64,000 bases of DNA from Agelas oroides (GCA_949130485.1 OX422183.1:8336636-8400635); one strand, 5' to 3'; shown: positions 38,901 to 52,678, numbered from the stretch's first letter. Program-made: numbers and translations. The notes: a model not told the origin generated them from the letters alone.

Positions 38901-41900
38901 AACCTGCAGCAGTAACCTCATAAGAATCTTGGGGGTTGTGGGAGGTGAGCGGAAGATTCATGGTCTTTAAATGCATAAATTGAAGGTGGGTGGTATGTAA
39001 ATTGAAGATCCACTGGTTTTTGAAAACGTTTTCAAACTTGTTTACTGTTGTTTTTCTCATTGTTTGTGAGGGGATTCGAAGTGCTGTGTTTTTGTTTGAC
39101 TCACTCTATTACGGGAGGACTCCTGGGAAGCTGCCCTTCATTTGTCAGGATCTTCTGGGTATGGGAGGACTCCCTGCTGCCATTGCAAGCTACACGTGCT
39201 CAGTTGTGTGGAGTCCTCACACTCATTTTCATATACAGCAGCCCTAGCAATACATAATCTTATAATAATTTTCCTGAAAGCATGCACAAGTCATATTCCC
39301 TTTCTATGTTTTGTGTTAACCACGGGAACTAGGCTGTTGCAGTCTTCACGTAATAATTTGTGGTATCTGCTGCCTTAGCTTCTTATCATAGTAAGCTATC
39401 TAAACACATGCTTAGTACAGCTTCTGGGGGTGCAGGCATACTTGCAATGAACAATATACAAAATGCAGTGAGCATCAACATATATGGGAGCGCTAGTGAT
39501 ACCCAGTGATTTATGCTGTTGTTTCACATTTAAATCCTTGTAATAACCGTAGCCATTATTGTGCTAGCCAGGTTTCAGTAAGTCAGTCAATCAATCAGTC
39601 AGTCGGTTGGTCAGAAGATAGACAATTTGCCCATTTCATAGCTATTTGCTTGTCTGGTACTTAAGTGATGCTTTCCAGCAAAGTTAACAGCCCTTTTGTT
39701 CTGATAGGGCTCATAGGCCTTTCACTAATCTAAGTATGCCATGACAATAGGGACATTTCTACCTGATAATTGTAGGTATACATGTATGTTAGCTACCAAG
39801 TGCATACTCCACCAGCCTATGCTATTGGACATTTCTACAATGTTAGCTATGTATAATAAAGTATACAGTGTATGTATACTGCAAATTTTCCTTATTTGGA
39901 TACAAGTTTAGTACAAAAATCAAAGTATAGACAGAAAGCTCTGTATATGTATACTAAGGACTTACTGGCAATCTATCAATGGGTAATTAAAGCTAACTTG
40001 GGGTGAAGTAATCATTTTGCCTGCAGATTGAAGGAGGTTCTTCAAGATCACTACTTAGTGCAATATCTGCAAATTATCCACAGATATCAAACTACACAGG
40101 GGCTACTGTTGTGCTATATTTATACCATATTACATCACTTTGTAAGCATTTCATTGGATGAATAGAAGAGCAGAATAAGTCACATGTAGAAACTGTAAGA
40201 TAAGAGTTTACACAAGCTTTGCTTGCTACACACAATAGCTTACATCGAACTGAGTATTTGTTTATTGTCTCAGTGTAGTATAAGTTAACTGCCTCAGGTA
40301 AACCATCTAGCAAAGCCTCAGTATATGTGTGTGTACATTGTGTGTATGGATGGCAAACTGTATCTAATACTTGTACTATACAGTGTTCAAGATATGAATT
40401 TCTCATAGCTTCACCCCCACCACTCCATGCACATATGCATGCACTAGACTTCCAACTCCTTCGCAAACTTTACTCCCTCTCTTTCTTCCCTAGGCCTTCC
40501 CAATCCTCCCACAGGACTTAGTTCCTCTCCACAAGCTGCCGATACCCTCCGACTCCAATGGGAAGCTCCCTTCTCCCTGCCAGGAGAGAACATCAGCTAT
40601 AATCTTCACATTAGGAACTTGAGAACTGATACTACAATGAGTGGAGTGACAGTTACTGGGACATCGACCACATTCAAAAGGCCACAGGGGGATCAGGCCT
40701 GTGATAGATACAAGTTTACTGTCTGCTCAAACAATGCTGTCGGTCCCAGTGAGAACTGTACTACTGTTGAAGCAAGCACTCCAAGTGGTAAGCAGAGCTT
40801 TTAAAACACTAAAGGTAGTTTTCAAATGGACGGAGCCAACCATTTCCAGAGGCAGCTGCGTGATCAAGAGGCAGCATTAAAGCTGACCTTTCACCGATCC
40901 TTTGCCTTGATAGAAGCTGCTTTTTGTATCTCTTGCTTTTCGCTAATACTAGTCTTTTTGCCTACATTTTCCAGGCAGCTATACTGCATGCAGACTACAC
41001 ATGTTGTTTTTTAGAAGTAAATGATTGTATACTAAACATAAAAACTATCTATATACCAACGTCACTTCCATAAACCTCTTAAGAGATCCTAGCAGAAGGG
41101 GGAACTGTTCCAGGTTTCGCAATCTTTCTGACTACATTTTTTCACTTCACATCAAAAAACTTAGTGAGAACTTACTTGCCATCAAACTAAATCTAATGAC
41201 ATCATTGTTGACCGCACCCTCATCCTTTTAAGAACATTGTATGAATCCAGTGTGATTAATACTGCCTCAAAATTTAAGTAAGTATAGTTATTCCTTAATA
41301 CACCTGATTGTACCAGTCATTTCAACTAGTTGTGTTCCCAAACATTACTGTTTGCCTTTTTGGGACTGATTCCTGCCTGGTTTACAAAATGTAGCCCACA
41401 AGTTGTTGACACACGCAAAGTCTCTTGGGACAACTGTGCGATAGCTAGGTTTTCACTATGTTCAATTCACTTCAAAATACAATCACTTATGTGTATCTAA
41501 TTATGCATTCTGCAATTTGATTCAAGCTCTAAATCAGAGAGCAACCCCGCTCCATGTGACTAGAAAAGTGACTCAAACAACAAAGCTTCTTTTCCAAAGA
41601 GGGTCTGGACATACTATGTCCAATTATGCTCTTGGTGTATCCCTATTATGCTCATGCAGTAAGTTAGCTAATTGCCTTGCAGTAGGACGCCAATAGTTTG
41701 CAAACTCATTCTCAAGAAAAATTGACTGCTGTCTACATGGGGCATAAGTACAGCGGAGCAGTTTGCGAACTCATTCTCACCAGCGCAAAAAGTAATTCAT
41801 TTCCACTCAGAATACACAAGGTCTCAACAGGACCTAAAGCTCACTCTGTTAGACCTTATGCAATACCTCACATTTTTACCATTCAAAATGGCAGTGTAGT

Positions 41901-44900
41901 ATCCGGGGTTTTTTTTGTCTACTGTTAGTTTCACATTGAGTTACGTGAGGTATTGCATAAGATCAAGGAAAAGGAAGCCTAAAGAAAATCTGGTCATGTT
42001 TGGTTACATAAGAAAAAATAGACATAGCTATGGAGGTGATGTACAACCATATTTCATCCTGCATCACCCCCTGTGTATCTATACCCTTTGTCTACCTGAT
42101 GTCAGCCAATAGCCATGCATGAAACAGCTGGATCTCCCGGGCCTTCCCAGTCAGTATTTGCATACTGCTATTGATCAAAGACTAGGGTCGATGAAGGCCT
42201 TGGAACGAAGCTAAACCTTTAATGTGTGCACATGTTTGCAACAACATGCATACCAAATCGTATTGAGCAGCTGAAGGCAGTGGGAGCTGGCATAATGAAA
42301 TTTAATTGTGCTTTATGTTTGATATCATAACCAGACATATACTAGCTCTGTGCATGTTTATACTTCATGAACTGACCAATCACATTGCAGCTCCACAGAG
42401 GCTGGAGGGGTTGAATGTCTCCCTGACGATGGACAGAGATCTTGCTATCACACTGTCATTCAATGTAAGTTGAGAATAAAGTTCAGTTACCTTGTGCATA
42501 ATCATGCAGGCTAAGAATTCTGCTTGGGAGGAGAAATATTTTAATCATTGGTCTCAGATTCACTTGGCCTAGCTGAATTAGAAACGTCACAATTCCTAAA
42601 CATTGTTTTGGAACATTGTTTTACTGAATTACATTTTAGACGGTGAAATTAGGAGTACATGTAATTTCACAAAGAAGATGTCTAGGTAATGGACCCTGTG
42701 TCTATGTATGATCAAAAAATTACTGTATAAATGGTTAAGGGAAAAAATTCACCTCCACATTCAATTGTAACAAGCGTGAATAATAGTACTACATTATTGT
42801 GCCTCATGATAACGAGGCTACAGTCATGTAGTAAGACTACATCAGTTCACTAAGGCCAACTCTAGATTTCGTTGTCAGTATTCCCTATTCCATAAATAAT
42901 TGTGCCCTAGCTTTGAAAAATTCCCACTATTTAGAAAGAAAAGATGTTTATCTGTATGTACTGCAACATGTAACAACCTGGCAAGGCTGTGTACCCAGGC
43001 CACATGGGAGGCACTTTTCCTCTCCCATATGGTGTCTGGGTAGGAGGCTAGACTACACTAGTTCACTCACACCCTCTCATTCATGGCAATGTCATCATTT
43101 TTTTGGAAGCTATGCTCATCTTAGTGAAATCTGCCAACTTCAAGTAAAGCCTTTAGTAGTTAAAAGGTTTTAATGTAAAGGTGGTATTAACAAGACGGTA
43201 CCAGCTAACTCGCGCCCATTGGTACATTCACAGGCTCTGAACTGCCCAGATTATCCAGTGACCAACTACAGTGCCGTACTAACTCTCCCAGAGAGTATCC
43301 ATCAAAGGATGGGACTATTTCTACCCTCTGGTAATAACCCTGAAACAATCACCATCACTGGTGTAGATGGACTGTTGGAGAACAGGATGTATACTGCCTC
43401 AGTTGAGGCTAGGAACCAGTTTGGCACGACCTCTTCTGAAGCTAGAACAATTTGTAAGTGAAAAGTAGTCTCACTCCCAGCCTCTTGTGTTATAATAAAT
43501 GTATTTGGAAAATTCTTTGTGAATTCCACAAATACCCATATCACACACTGTGCATGACAGGGAGATATGGGGTATTTGTAAGAGATATGTAGGGGGAAGG
43601 CACGCAGGTTTGTACCCAAGGTAGGAGGGCTGTCACACCGTGGATGGTACCCTCCTCATAAAAACGGTCCCTCTGGTCACACTCCGAACTTTCATTGCCC
43701 CCTTTTTAGACTTTGTGGGTGTGAGAGGCTGGGAATGAGGCTAATTGAGAAGAGAAATGAAGGAAAAGGGTGTTCCAGGTTTAACCTCCAAACAGGTGGG
43801 GAAGAAGAGAAACACTTTACCTGTAGATAGACAGAGGTGTTGGAAGCGTTTTAAAAGTGGTGAGGCCATTGCAGTTTATAAGTAAGTATGCAGCAGCTAG
43901 GGGGTCTGGGGGCATCCCACCCAAGAACATTTTATCAAAAAAAAAATGCTCTGAGGTTGCTTTTGAGGCCACTTAAAATATTGGGACATAAAAAAATCTT
44001 TTTTTTTTTTTTAGTCTCAAAAGTCAAATACCGCCTTGATGCATGCAAACTTTAGTGGTCCTCATCCAAACACGACTCATGGCACAACGGCAGTTGAGAC
44101 TATCCAAAATCATGCTTTGAAAAACTGAAATCTCATAGCTTGTGAGGCTTTTATAGTGCTACCTGGTTTCTGCAATATGTGCTTACATCTTGAAAATGGT
44201 AGTGAGACAGTAAAACATAAAACGTCTCTGAGTTTGGGTTATTAGCCCAGCTCCTGCTTGAGAAGATTGATCATGACAGATTGACGGCCAGACAAAATGC
44301 TTTTCAATTTACCTAGTATGCTATGCTCTGATTGCTGCATTACCAGGTATGCATTATGCTTAACAGTCCTACCAATAAGTGTGAATAATTTACAAATGTA
44401 CACACTTGGAAGAGGGAGCAAGTGAGTAAGTGATTATTGAACCACACATGCCCGACTTAAATGTAAATCCAAAGAGGAGTGGTGCTTTAATCAATCTAGT
44501 AGAGATACAACAGCATGCACTGCCTGTGCATGGCTGATTCACTTTCATTTCACTGTCCTCTGGAGTGAGCTACAGTCACAACTAAAAGCTCCTTCAGCCA
44601 CCTCAGCCTAGTCTTGTTCCAAAACCCTGTATGAGCATTCTGCCACTCACATGACACAGCAAGGATATCATGCTACAAAAATTAACTTGGCATTACATTT
44701 TGTCACACAGCATACCTAATATACTTAAAGAACATAATATTTATGTCCCCACTGCAACGACCTTTGAACTTTATTAACTCAATTTACTCTACTACCTGCT
44801 GCAGACACAACTGATGTACAATCAGCATCATTGGAAGTGGAGGGAGATAATGTCACCATCACCTGCACCTTTCTCTCTGGAAGCAATGCACAAGGATGCC

Positions 44901-47900
44901 ATGTTGTGATTACAGTATCTTCAAATCCAACCCCACTATGGACGGGGAACATTTCGCGGGAAAATAACTCCAACACAGTAGAACGTATAGAGACAATAGA
45001 GTTACCAGCTGAAAACAACTACCGTGTATATGTACGTGACATAGAAGCTGGTGGGAGTGTTGGCCAAACTGCTCTGTCAGCAACAATAAATGTCATTCCA
45101 ACCATCACCACTACTTCACAAAGTACAACTTAGTGAAGTGATTTGTGTGCTACAGTAGTCAATCATGCAGCAAGTATTGTGCGGTAGATATCTGAAGACA
45201 TGTGTTACTATTTATGCAAGAGAAAATTGTATTATTTGCATTAATAGCTAGTGATCCCTGACACAAAAAACCACAGAAACTTTATGTTCAGTCTAAATAC
45301 AAGACTTAGAAATACTTTACTGAACATGCAGTCCTATTAGGCCCTCAATTTACTGTTTCTCATTTCCCTTTCTTTCCACCCACATCAATTTTTCAACATC
45401 CAAAATTTATGTTCAGTATTTAGCACATGCACAAAATGGCTTCTAAATTGACCTTTGAGGCCTAAAGGGGGACCTACACGTCCACAATTTTTTCTGCTAT
45501 GATCCGAGTATACAAAGAAAAGATCACAAAGTAGTGTTTTCTTTACTGTGCCTCAAACCTCAACTGAGTGTATAAATAAAGAAGTATTTTTGTATATACA
45601 ATATGTGATGTGCACTGACAGTGTGGTATTCACAACAGGAAATGATGTCATAGTGATTAGTCTTCATTTCCAAATCTGCCCACCCCCAATGAATTCATTT
45701 GGAGGGGTCTTATTTCTATATGCAGTGATAGATAGATGGTGACTTATACTAGTTAGTCTAGTAGCTACCAACAGAAGGCAGGATATGATGTCATATTGTA
45801 GTGACAATTTGTGTGCTCTGACTACATTCCAAGGGCAGGAATCATGAATACAAGCTGCAAAATCAGCTCTATGAACTAAATCATGAGGAGTGCATAGGAT
45901 GTTCGAAAAAGCTAAGGTTGGTTATTATGACTTGCTTCACTTTAACTTGTAAGTTGCCGGTTCAACACTAGGTGAGTCACGAGAGGCCATTTTGACCACC
46001 ATCCATTCTCTGCTTTGTAGAAAACCATAATACCATCACAACTTGGTCTATACAGCCGTTCCTGTAGCTTGTATCCACAACTCTTGACGTTGGAATGTCA
46101 GTTTTATAATTGTCACTGTCACGTGACCGCATTCTCCCTCCTTCGCTTAACATCTTTGGTATTACTCTGCTGGTTGTTGCTGATCTTGATTCTAGCATCA
46201 GTTTCTGTGTGATGTGTGATATTGTCGCCATTTGCAGGCACACCTACAACCCAAATCACTTCACCACCATCAAGAGCAACCACGGATTCTGGTTTCAATG
46301 TGACACTGTCAACAGCATCCCCAAACCTAGACATTTCCAGTAAGTGTGATGCACAAGCAAACTAACATTGTTATATACATGTTGTAGATTTAGTAGGGAA
46401 AATGTAAGAACTAAAATCTGGAACGACTTGATCTTACAATATGGTTGGTACGTAGTTTATACAATGGATTAATTTGAGTGTGTTTTTTTGCAAGTAGAAA
46501 GCAATTCACAAAAATTTAAACTGCGAAATCTTTTGTTGCTCACGACGAGTGAATCACGTTTCAATCCAGTTCTATTTCAAACCATCTAGCTATCTTGACT
46601 CCAATAGAAGCTTGTCAGTAAGTGTGAATTTGATAGTCATAGCTCAATCCACTCAGGAAATTGAAGTGCTAGAGCAAGTGCAGAGGCAGCCAAATAAAGC
46701 TGGACTGTGCATGGTGCCAGTTCGAGCATGCAAGTGATTACTCTTTACTTAGTCTGGTAGTGTCACTTCAACTCAGACACAATCAGCTGAGATTGTTTTC
46801 TCTTTCTGTAAGAAAATACGTGTAACACGTTCTGACTTCTCGCTTTGGTTGTGCTGTCATACACGAATGGACTTGACTGAATACTATACGTAGCTCATCT
46901 CAGAGAAGAGGGTGGTCACTTATAGAAGGTTAGACTGGTAAGTACTTGTTACAAAAACAGGTAAGGGTCGTCACAGAACAGGTAAGGGCTGTTTACAAGA
47001 ACAGGTACAAGAACAGGTACAGGGACAGACAGTCTGACATCAAGTATTTAATACATGTGCTAAAATACCTAGCATACAGTACTATGTTGACAAATTGTGT
47101 AAGTTAGCTACAGCCACCAAAAATGTCTAAATGGATGAAAAATTGTGTACATACATGTACACTGAAATAGATTGTTGTACACTTGCTGAATTAATGCTTT
47201 GAACATCCTACAACCTGAGGAGTGGTTGCTAGATGTGTGACTCAGGCATTCAGTACCACCCATATTGTAGGAGCTGATGGTTGTCTGGTTGTCATATTTG
47301 GATAGAGCAGTGTTGATTCAAGCTAAGAGCCCTAGGTTCAATTCCCAGCAACTGCTGGCTTTTAAGTTTCACTATTTTTGCCTCAAAACATCAAATATGC
47401 TAAATTCCGTCTTCAGCTTACATGAACCACCTTCAGTTCTGTGCAACATATTCATACCTCATGTGCAGTAGAACCCCTCATGAAGAACTGCATCTAGGAT
47501 TTTCTACACATGCTCTCTAATACCCCTCTCACATCTTAGTAAAAGAGCTGTTACTATGGCAATGACCACTACAGGACATGAAAATCATTACAAATAAACT
47601 TGAGCAGAAATACTTTACTACTTTTATTTCCATACCACACGCACCATATCTGGTGTAGTGTCATCCCCTGGTCCCATCCTCTTACACATTGGGATCATCA
47701 GTCTAAGAACGAAACTACATGAGGTGGTAGGTGTGGGTACAAGACTAAGGTCATTGTTACATGCGTACCGCCAGCACAGCTGTTGAGGTCTGGTATAGGC
47801 TAAAACACATCCTGCGCAGTGGGTGACTTTGCATAACATCTTCCTTGGCGTGTGTGTACAGAATATTGCATAGATTGTGTGTGTGTGTGTGTGTGTGTGT

Positions 47901-48539
47901 GCATGTGCATTTTTTCATCCAGTAGGAGCAGGTTCATCAGTTATAGAATTATCCTGATCCTGTTTCTCAGTCGTACTAACAAGTTTTTGCACTAGTACTC
48001 TTCAACCAAGTTGAACCACCTCTGCTGATTCTAGACCACTCTGGCTTTTAACCCCTGAGTGCATGACAGAGTTGCCATTCTTTAGTATCTACCAGTTATC
48101 ACACAGGCTACCCTCTGCATTACACCAACCATATATCATTCATACAGATATTACCCTAAGCACAAACGTTGCACCAACCATTCTCAGCACAAACACTGCA
48201 CCAACTATTCTCAGCACAGATGTTACCCTCAGCATGGGTGCTATTGTGGCAATTGCAGTGGTAACTATTGGCACTATTGTACTTGTTGTTGGAGTCCTGG
48301 TTGGAGTTCTGCTGTACTATTGCATCAACAAGCACTCATCACTACTCAAAAAGCCCCAAAGCACCAAATCTGAGTCCTCTTCTCACCAACAGCAACAAGC
48401 AGGTCCGGAGTATGAGGAGGTGCAGGAAAGTCCAGGATATGAGGAGGTGCAAGCAGTTCAAGAGTATGAGGTATCTGCCACCATTGGTGGAGAGGAGATT
48501 GAACTGAGGGAGAATGCATATGAGCCTGTACAGCACTGA
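35912..48539 (+). CDS. Ig/FN3 transmembrane receptor with YEEV-motif tail
   Basis: Eight exons: 35912-35984, 36783-37112, 40494-40787, 42391-42464, 43234-43453, 44805-45122, 46238-46339, 48148-48539; 600 residues, phases 1,1,1,0,1,1,1. Residues 1-24 are a signal peptide (LPLLLLYG core). An Ig domain follows (FQCEATG, ALWEV, IKCQAS), then an FN3 domain (LPNPPTG, LQWEAP, YKFTVCSNN). A second FN3 is built from exons 4-5 (PQRLEGLNVSLT, NRMYTASVEARNQFG). Next comes a beta-sandwich-like segment with TITCTF and GCHVVI, then a Thr/Ser stalk with three APTILST-type repeats. The membrane helix is at about 502-527 (IVAIAVVTIGTIVLVVGVLV). The tail has PEYEEV, PGYEEV and QEYEV and ends EPVQH. The donor after 45122 (GTACAA) is weak; without it the frame stops at 45133. 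Adhesion or recognition is inferred; the tyrosines look like SH2-binding sites. Confidence 0.75.
36597..36633. repeat. (GATA)n microsatellite
   Basis: About eight GATA tetramers lie in the first intron of the Ig/FN3 receptor gene. Confidence 0.9.
37113..40493. other. Intron 2 of the Ig/FN3 receptor, repeat fragments
   Basis: A CCTGGGGACGAGGCTA half-element lies near 37200 and a CAGTAAAACCTCC fragment at 37318. A hairpin at about 37800-37880 pairs TGACTCGGCAATATACTCC with its inverse. 37886-38010 repeats the inside of the 33816-34206 element. No exon was recognised. Confidence 0.55.
40788..44804. other. Introns 3-5 of the Ig/FN3 receptor
   Basis: Besides the exons already listed, these introns hold a hAT-family fragment (about 41610-41670) and an inverted pair AGACCTTATGCAATACCTCA and GTGAGGTATTGCATAAG (41851-41965). 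Foldback remnants lie near 42135-42215 and 42986-43050, and a copy of the GGGGGTCTGGGGGCAT repeat at about 43899-43990. No other gene is visible. Confidence 0.5.
45123..48147. other. Introns 6-7 of the Ig/FN3 receptor
   Basis: Only the 102-base exon at 46238-46339 was recognised in this 3 kb stretch. A (GT)n run lies at about 47876-47901. Short open frames on either strand have no splice context. Confidence 0.5.
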
Positions 48540-48658
48540 TGTGTTTCCCATTCTCTTCCAACTTAGCTCTTCCATGCAACACATACACTGTAATGACACA
48601 AATGATTTCAGTTGGTACAGTAAAATCTTTATATATACCAGTTTTTTTTGTGTGTTTT

Positions 48659-48702
<44 letters not shown>

Positions 48703-49490
48703 GCTGTTGCTTATTATTTAAGAGTGTTTTACGTGTAGTTATTGCTTACTGCATGAAAACTACATAACTATTCCCATGTTAATAGTGGTACACAAAATTA
48801 AACCTTACTCATCAATCTTAGACTATAGTGAAATTTTGGCACCATAATGAACTAAAACTAGTAAGTAGCCATATATATTTTTTCCATGTACACCAGGTTC
48901 TACTACATGTCAGAATTATCAGATGGGTAGTCCACATCAGATTATCACTGTGATCAACCTCCAACTTTCTAAAGCCAGGGATAGCTGTAGGTTGTTGTTT
49001 GGAAGTCAGAATTATTATCTCTTGTAATATAAACAGACGGGTGCCAATTAGAAATGGCCATTACAAATTTATACATAACTGCACGACGAAGCTCTGACTA
49101 CCTGTGTCTAATTGCTTACCTACTCATTGCAAATCAGATTATTATAAAGTTGATAAGACTTAGAAATAATGAATTAAATCATTGTGTATTATGCAAGAAT
49201 GCTGGACTACCCACACCATTGGTGCAATGTTTGCAGTGGGTAATGTGATGGGTCATGGCAGGATTATCATAATATTTATATGCCTATACTTATGTCATAA
49301 TTATGTCTGGCTGTTACACCACACCTATTCAATGTCTACCATAGTTTAAAGGAGACCATATCCATCAGGCTAATTGATTGGATAATTGAGGTCATGTCTA
49401 GTAGAAACATTAATTGCACTATTTGCATGAAAAGCTTAGAAAATTTTTTTGCAGCCAAAAGGTCCACATTTATAAGGGTTTTTGTCTGTC
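48540..49490. other. 3' flank of the Ig/FN3 receptor with (TTG)n tract
   Basis: A (TTG)n microsatellite of about 16 units lies at 48658-48706, 120 bases after the stop codon and probably in the 3' untranslated region. The poly-valine and poly-leucine frames are artefacts of it. Nothing else was recognised. Confidence 0.6.
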
Positions 49491-49496
49491 AACACA

Positions 49497-49545
49497 GCAT
49501 GTAGTGCTCTTGGTGGCTTGTGTCAAGATCCAGACAGGTAAAATA
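49497..49545 (+). pseudogene. Relic signal-peptide exon
   Basis: The sequence TGCTCTTGGTGGCTTGTGTC followed by AAGATCCAGACAGGTAAAATAACTTA matches the signal exon and donor of the receptor starting at 53197 (CTCTTGGTGGCTTGTGTCAC, ATCCAGACAGGTAGAAA). The bases just after the donor match the minus-strand copies at 5254 and 2217 even better. The 5' part with the start codon is lost or altered. It marks a dead family member. Confidence 0.65.
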
Positions 49546-52270
49546 ACTTATACAGTGTCATTCGCAGCAAGGGACGTCAAAAATATTGCAGAAGAACCAC
49601 AACCTTCCAGTTCTAGCAGAGGTCTGGCTAGATCAGTGCACTTGTAAGGGGCTATTCACAGCAGGGTTTTGTGAAACTCTATATAGTGTTCAAGTAGCAG
49701 TCTTGTGAGGTGTAGCTAAGTTGTTACATTGCTCTTTTTTTGCAGTGAAACAGATCTAGTTACGAAATCTCATAGAAGAGGTCTAGCATATTATATGCAC
49801 TTATGAGTGGAATGCACAGCTAGCCATGAGTAGCTAGACCCATTGCTGCTGGCCAAGAAAACACTTATCTTTGTACCCTATGCATATTTTTTTGTTATGC
49901 TCACATGCAGTGTTTCTAACGTTCAGTATCTACACTGCAGATAAGTAGCAAGCTGACAAGTAACAAACTATTGTTACTAGCTAGGGCAGATTGCATAATA
50001 CGCAGTTGTGATTCACCAGTTTGGATTCATCCATTTTGAATGTATACACATTTTAGTACCTGATGGTAGGTTCAATCAAGTCAACAATATTTGATAATGA
50101 ATAAATGTGCAACTTGGTTTTTTGGGAAGTAATATTATTGTTGATACCACACGGTATATTATTTTGAAAAGCACCCCCATAGATACAGTGAACAACACTA
50201 GAAGTAACTAACACTCGACTTCGCCTCTGCTTCTAATAGAACAATAAAGATGCTTAAGTTCATAATATTGCAAACAAGCCTATAAGTGAGGAACTGTTTA
50301 AGCAGAACATTTTACAGCCTGAGTTCTGAGTAGCACTATTAGTAAGAGCAAATGCATGTGATTATCACCAGAGGTAGGTAATACCACACATACATTTAGA
50401 CAACACAACACTTTGTTTTGCTGGGGCAGCTTCTATATATGGCTGAAGTGCTTCACTCTCATTCATGATCAAAGCTAGCACCATGCAGGGGAATCTCTCC
50501 TGTCTATGAGCAGCCTAACACCATTAGATCCTTTGACCTAATCCTAGTTGTTAAGCTACATGGTATATATACCATGTAGCTTAACAACTGCATGCTAGAT
50601 CATAGCAAAAAGACCATGTATATGTAGCAGCAAAATTCTCAACTGTCACTCTAAATACTATCTGCAAGTAAATCCAACCTGCCTCATGCATATGAATCCA
50701 TATACTTACTATGAAATCATGTGGAGGGGGCAGAACAACAATTACCCAAAATGAAGATTTTTCTGCAGTGTAGGTCTGGGAATGAGACTAGCACGCTATA
50801 GCTCATTCCCAGACCCAGAATACCACCCAGAGAGAAAGAGGAAAGTGACGACTCATCGCTGTCGATTCTAAGGTGTCTAAACTCATGCCTTAGGCTTAGT
50901 TCATGATATTGATGCTTTCTGTGTTCAGTGTCCTTTGTCTTATTTGTGCTTTCGGGTAACTTGAGAGGTTCTGCTCGTACTGCATTAAAACTGTCCTGAT
51001 CAAGTCATCCTATGGTTGGTGGCATCAAGTTAGAGTCAGCAGTGTTGTCTACGGAATTTTGTTGGTGTAGATGTGTCTTCATCTGGACTAATACCCGAGT
51101 TTAGTTTGGTGCTGTTTGTCCTGTCTAGGAAGCAGAATCCAGCTAGCGGTGATACTGAACTTTCATGCTCTGTCCACTACTCCTACCTGTTGTTGGACCT
51201 ACATGTGCACTTTTGTGGCTTTTCATAAATTAATTCATTCATTAATGTTTTTCTTTCCACTTGGGGTGTAAGTTGTATTAATTTATGCCAAAAGACAATT
51301 AAGGGATACCTAAATAACAGCAATGCTCTGAGTATGTACCCAGGAGTAAGGAACAAGTAGCACACTGAACACAACAGTTAAGGCTAGAACAGAGTAAGGT
51401 AATGAGTTCCAGGTACGTAAGGCAATAAGCATTTGTGTGGGAGGATGGTATATGTAGAGAAACATTATGGTTAGAACGTGTGTAATAAGAGTGAGAGGAA
51501 GAAGTGGTAATAGGAGTTAGAAAAAAATGGACCATGAACCAGTTTGTACAGGTGACAGTGCTTGAGGTAACTTCTTCTCATATGGAGAGTGTACTGTGTT
51601 TATCATACATACATGTAAGCATATATATATCAGTGCTAGGAGAAGCCATGCCCTGGCAGGCAAGGCTAGTAAGTAATGGCAAAGTTACGTTGAGCTGACA
51701 AACGTGACATAACCATTACCAAGAGTGCCAGTATGAAGTCAATGGTGGCTTGATATGCCCTTAAATACTAGCCTTGCCTGCCAGAGCATGGCTTCTCCTA
51801 GCACTGATATATATATATGCTTTAATACATGCAGATTTGTCGTATCTGAAACTGCTTTTGCTTCTACACACACAACACCGTAGCACTCAAAAGTCTATCA
51901 GGCAGGAGTACTCCCATGCAAGACAAATCTAACCTCATCACCAGAATTTGATGGTCGTGCAGGAGAGCCTGGGGACAAGGCTAGTTGATTAGTTGAGGAC
52001 TGAGCTATCAAAGACGGGCCATAGTCTACTTGGAACTCGTGGCACACAACCAACACTTCCAAATGGACCAACATCCACTACAACAGTAATGTATGTAGAT
52101 TCTGTACCTCCACAGAGAGAAAGAGCTTGCCTCGACCTCCTTTGGATATATGAGAGCGTTCAGTAGAACACTTAGGAAGTCACTAAGTTGACCAACTCCA
52201 TGTGGTGACGTCAGAGGTTCAAAGGTTCACAACTGCATGCGCTCAACTGCATGCTGCAGAAAGCGGTACT
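49546..52270. other. Intergenic with several hairpins
   Basis: No gene is seen. Hairpins: a 42-base perfect palindrome at 50547-50588; a foldback remnant at 50767-50813; and an inverted pair at about 51607-51830 (ATCAGTGCTAGGAGAAGCCA, with GGCAGGCAAGGCTAGTA on the left arm). Another foldback half-element is near 51965-51983. Confidence 0.6.
50547..50588. repeat. Perfect 42-base palindrome
   Basis: GTTGTTAAGCTACATGGTAT is followed directly by its exact reverse complement around a central ATAT, so the DNA can extrude a cruciform with almost no loop. No repeat copy was seen elsewhere in the window. Confidence 0.85.
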
Positions 52271-52678
52271 TACACTGCAAAAACCACTTGGTTAAAATGA
52301 CCATGAGTGAAGGTTACTGCAGTTTCAGGGTTCATTGAACAGAATCAAAAACACAATATTATCATCAATCAACCCCCTCACAACCCCCTCACAATCCATC
52401 AAAGTTCAAATAGCTAGCAGAGACACTTGTCTGCTAGCCAATATATACCAGTTCATATGCATCCATCTGCTGGCTATTATCCGGTTCAGAACCAGATAAT
52501 AGCCAGCAGGTGGATGCATATCAACTGTCTGTGCTAGCTCTTTGAAGCTAGATGGAGTTATGAGGGGGATGATTGTTTTGGAATTCCTTTAATCATGCTA
52601 CCCACCTGTTCAATGAACCTTGAAACTGCAGTAACCATGCACTTGTGGTCATTTTAACCAAGTATTTTTTGCAGTGTA
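52271..52678. mobile_element. Foldback MITE with TACACTGCAAAAA ends
   Basis: The left arm begins TACACTGCAAAAACCACTTG and the right arm ends AAGTATTTTTTGCAGTGTA. Inner pairs include TACTGCAGTTTCAGGGTTCA and TGAACCTTGAAACTGCAGTA, and a central TGGCTATTATCCGGTTC hairpin. The TA ends fit a TA target duplication. Confidence 0.8.

Noticed and set aside
45548..45742. 64-codon frame after the FN3-like exon as an extra receptor exon
   Set aside because: It does not join in phase with flanking exons and has no fold signature.
48514..48738. Open frames with poly-valine or poly-leucine runs after the receptor stop
   Set aside because: They arise from the (TTG)n tract in the 3' flank.
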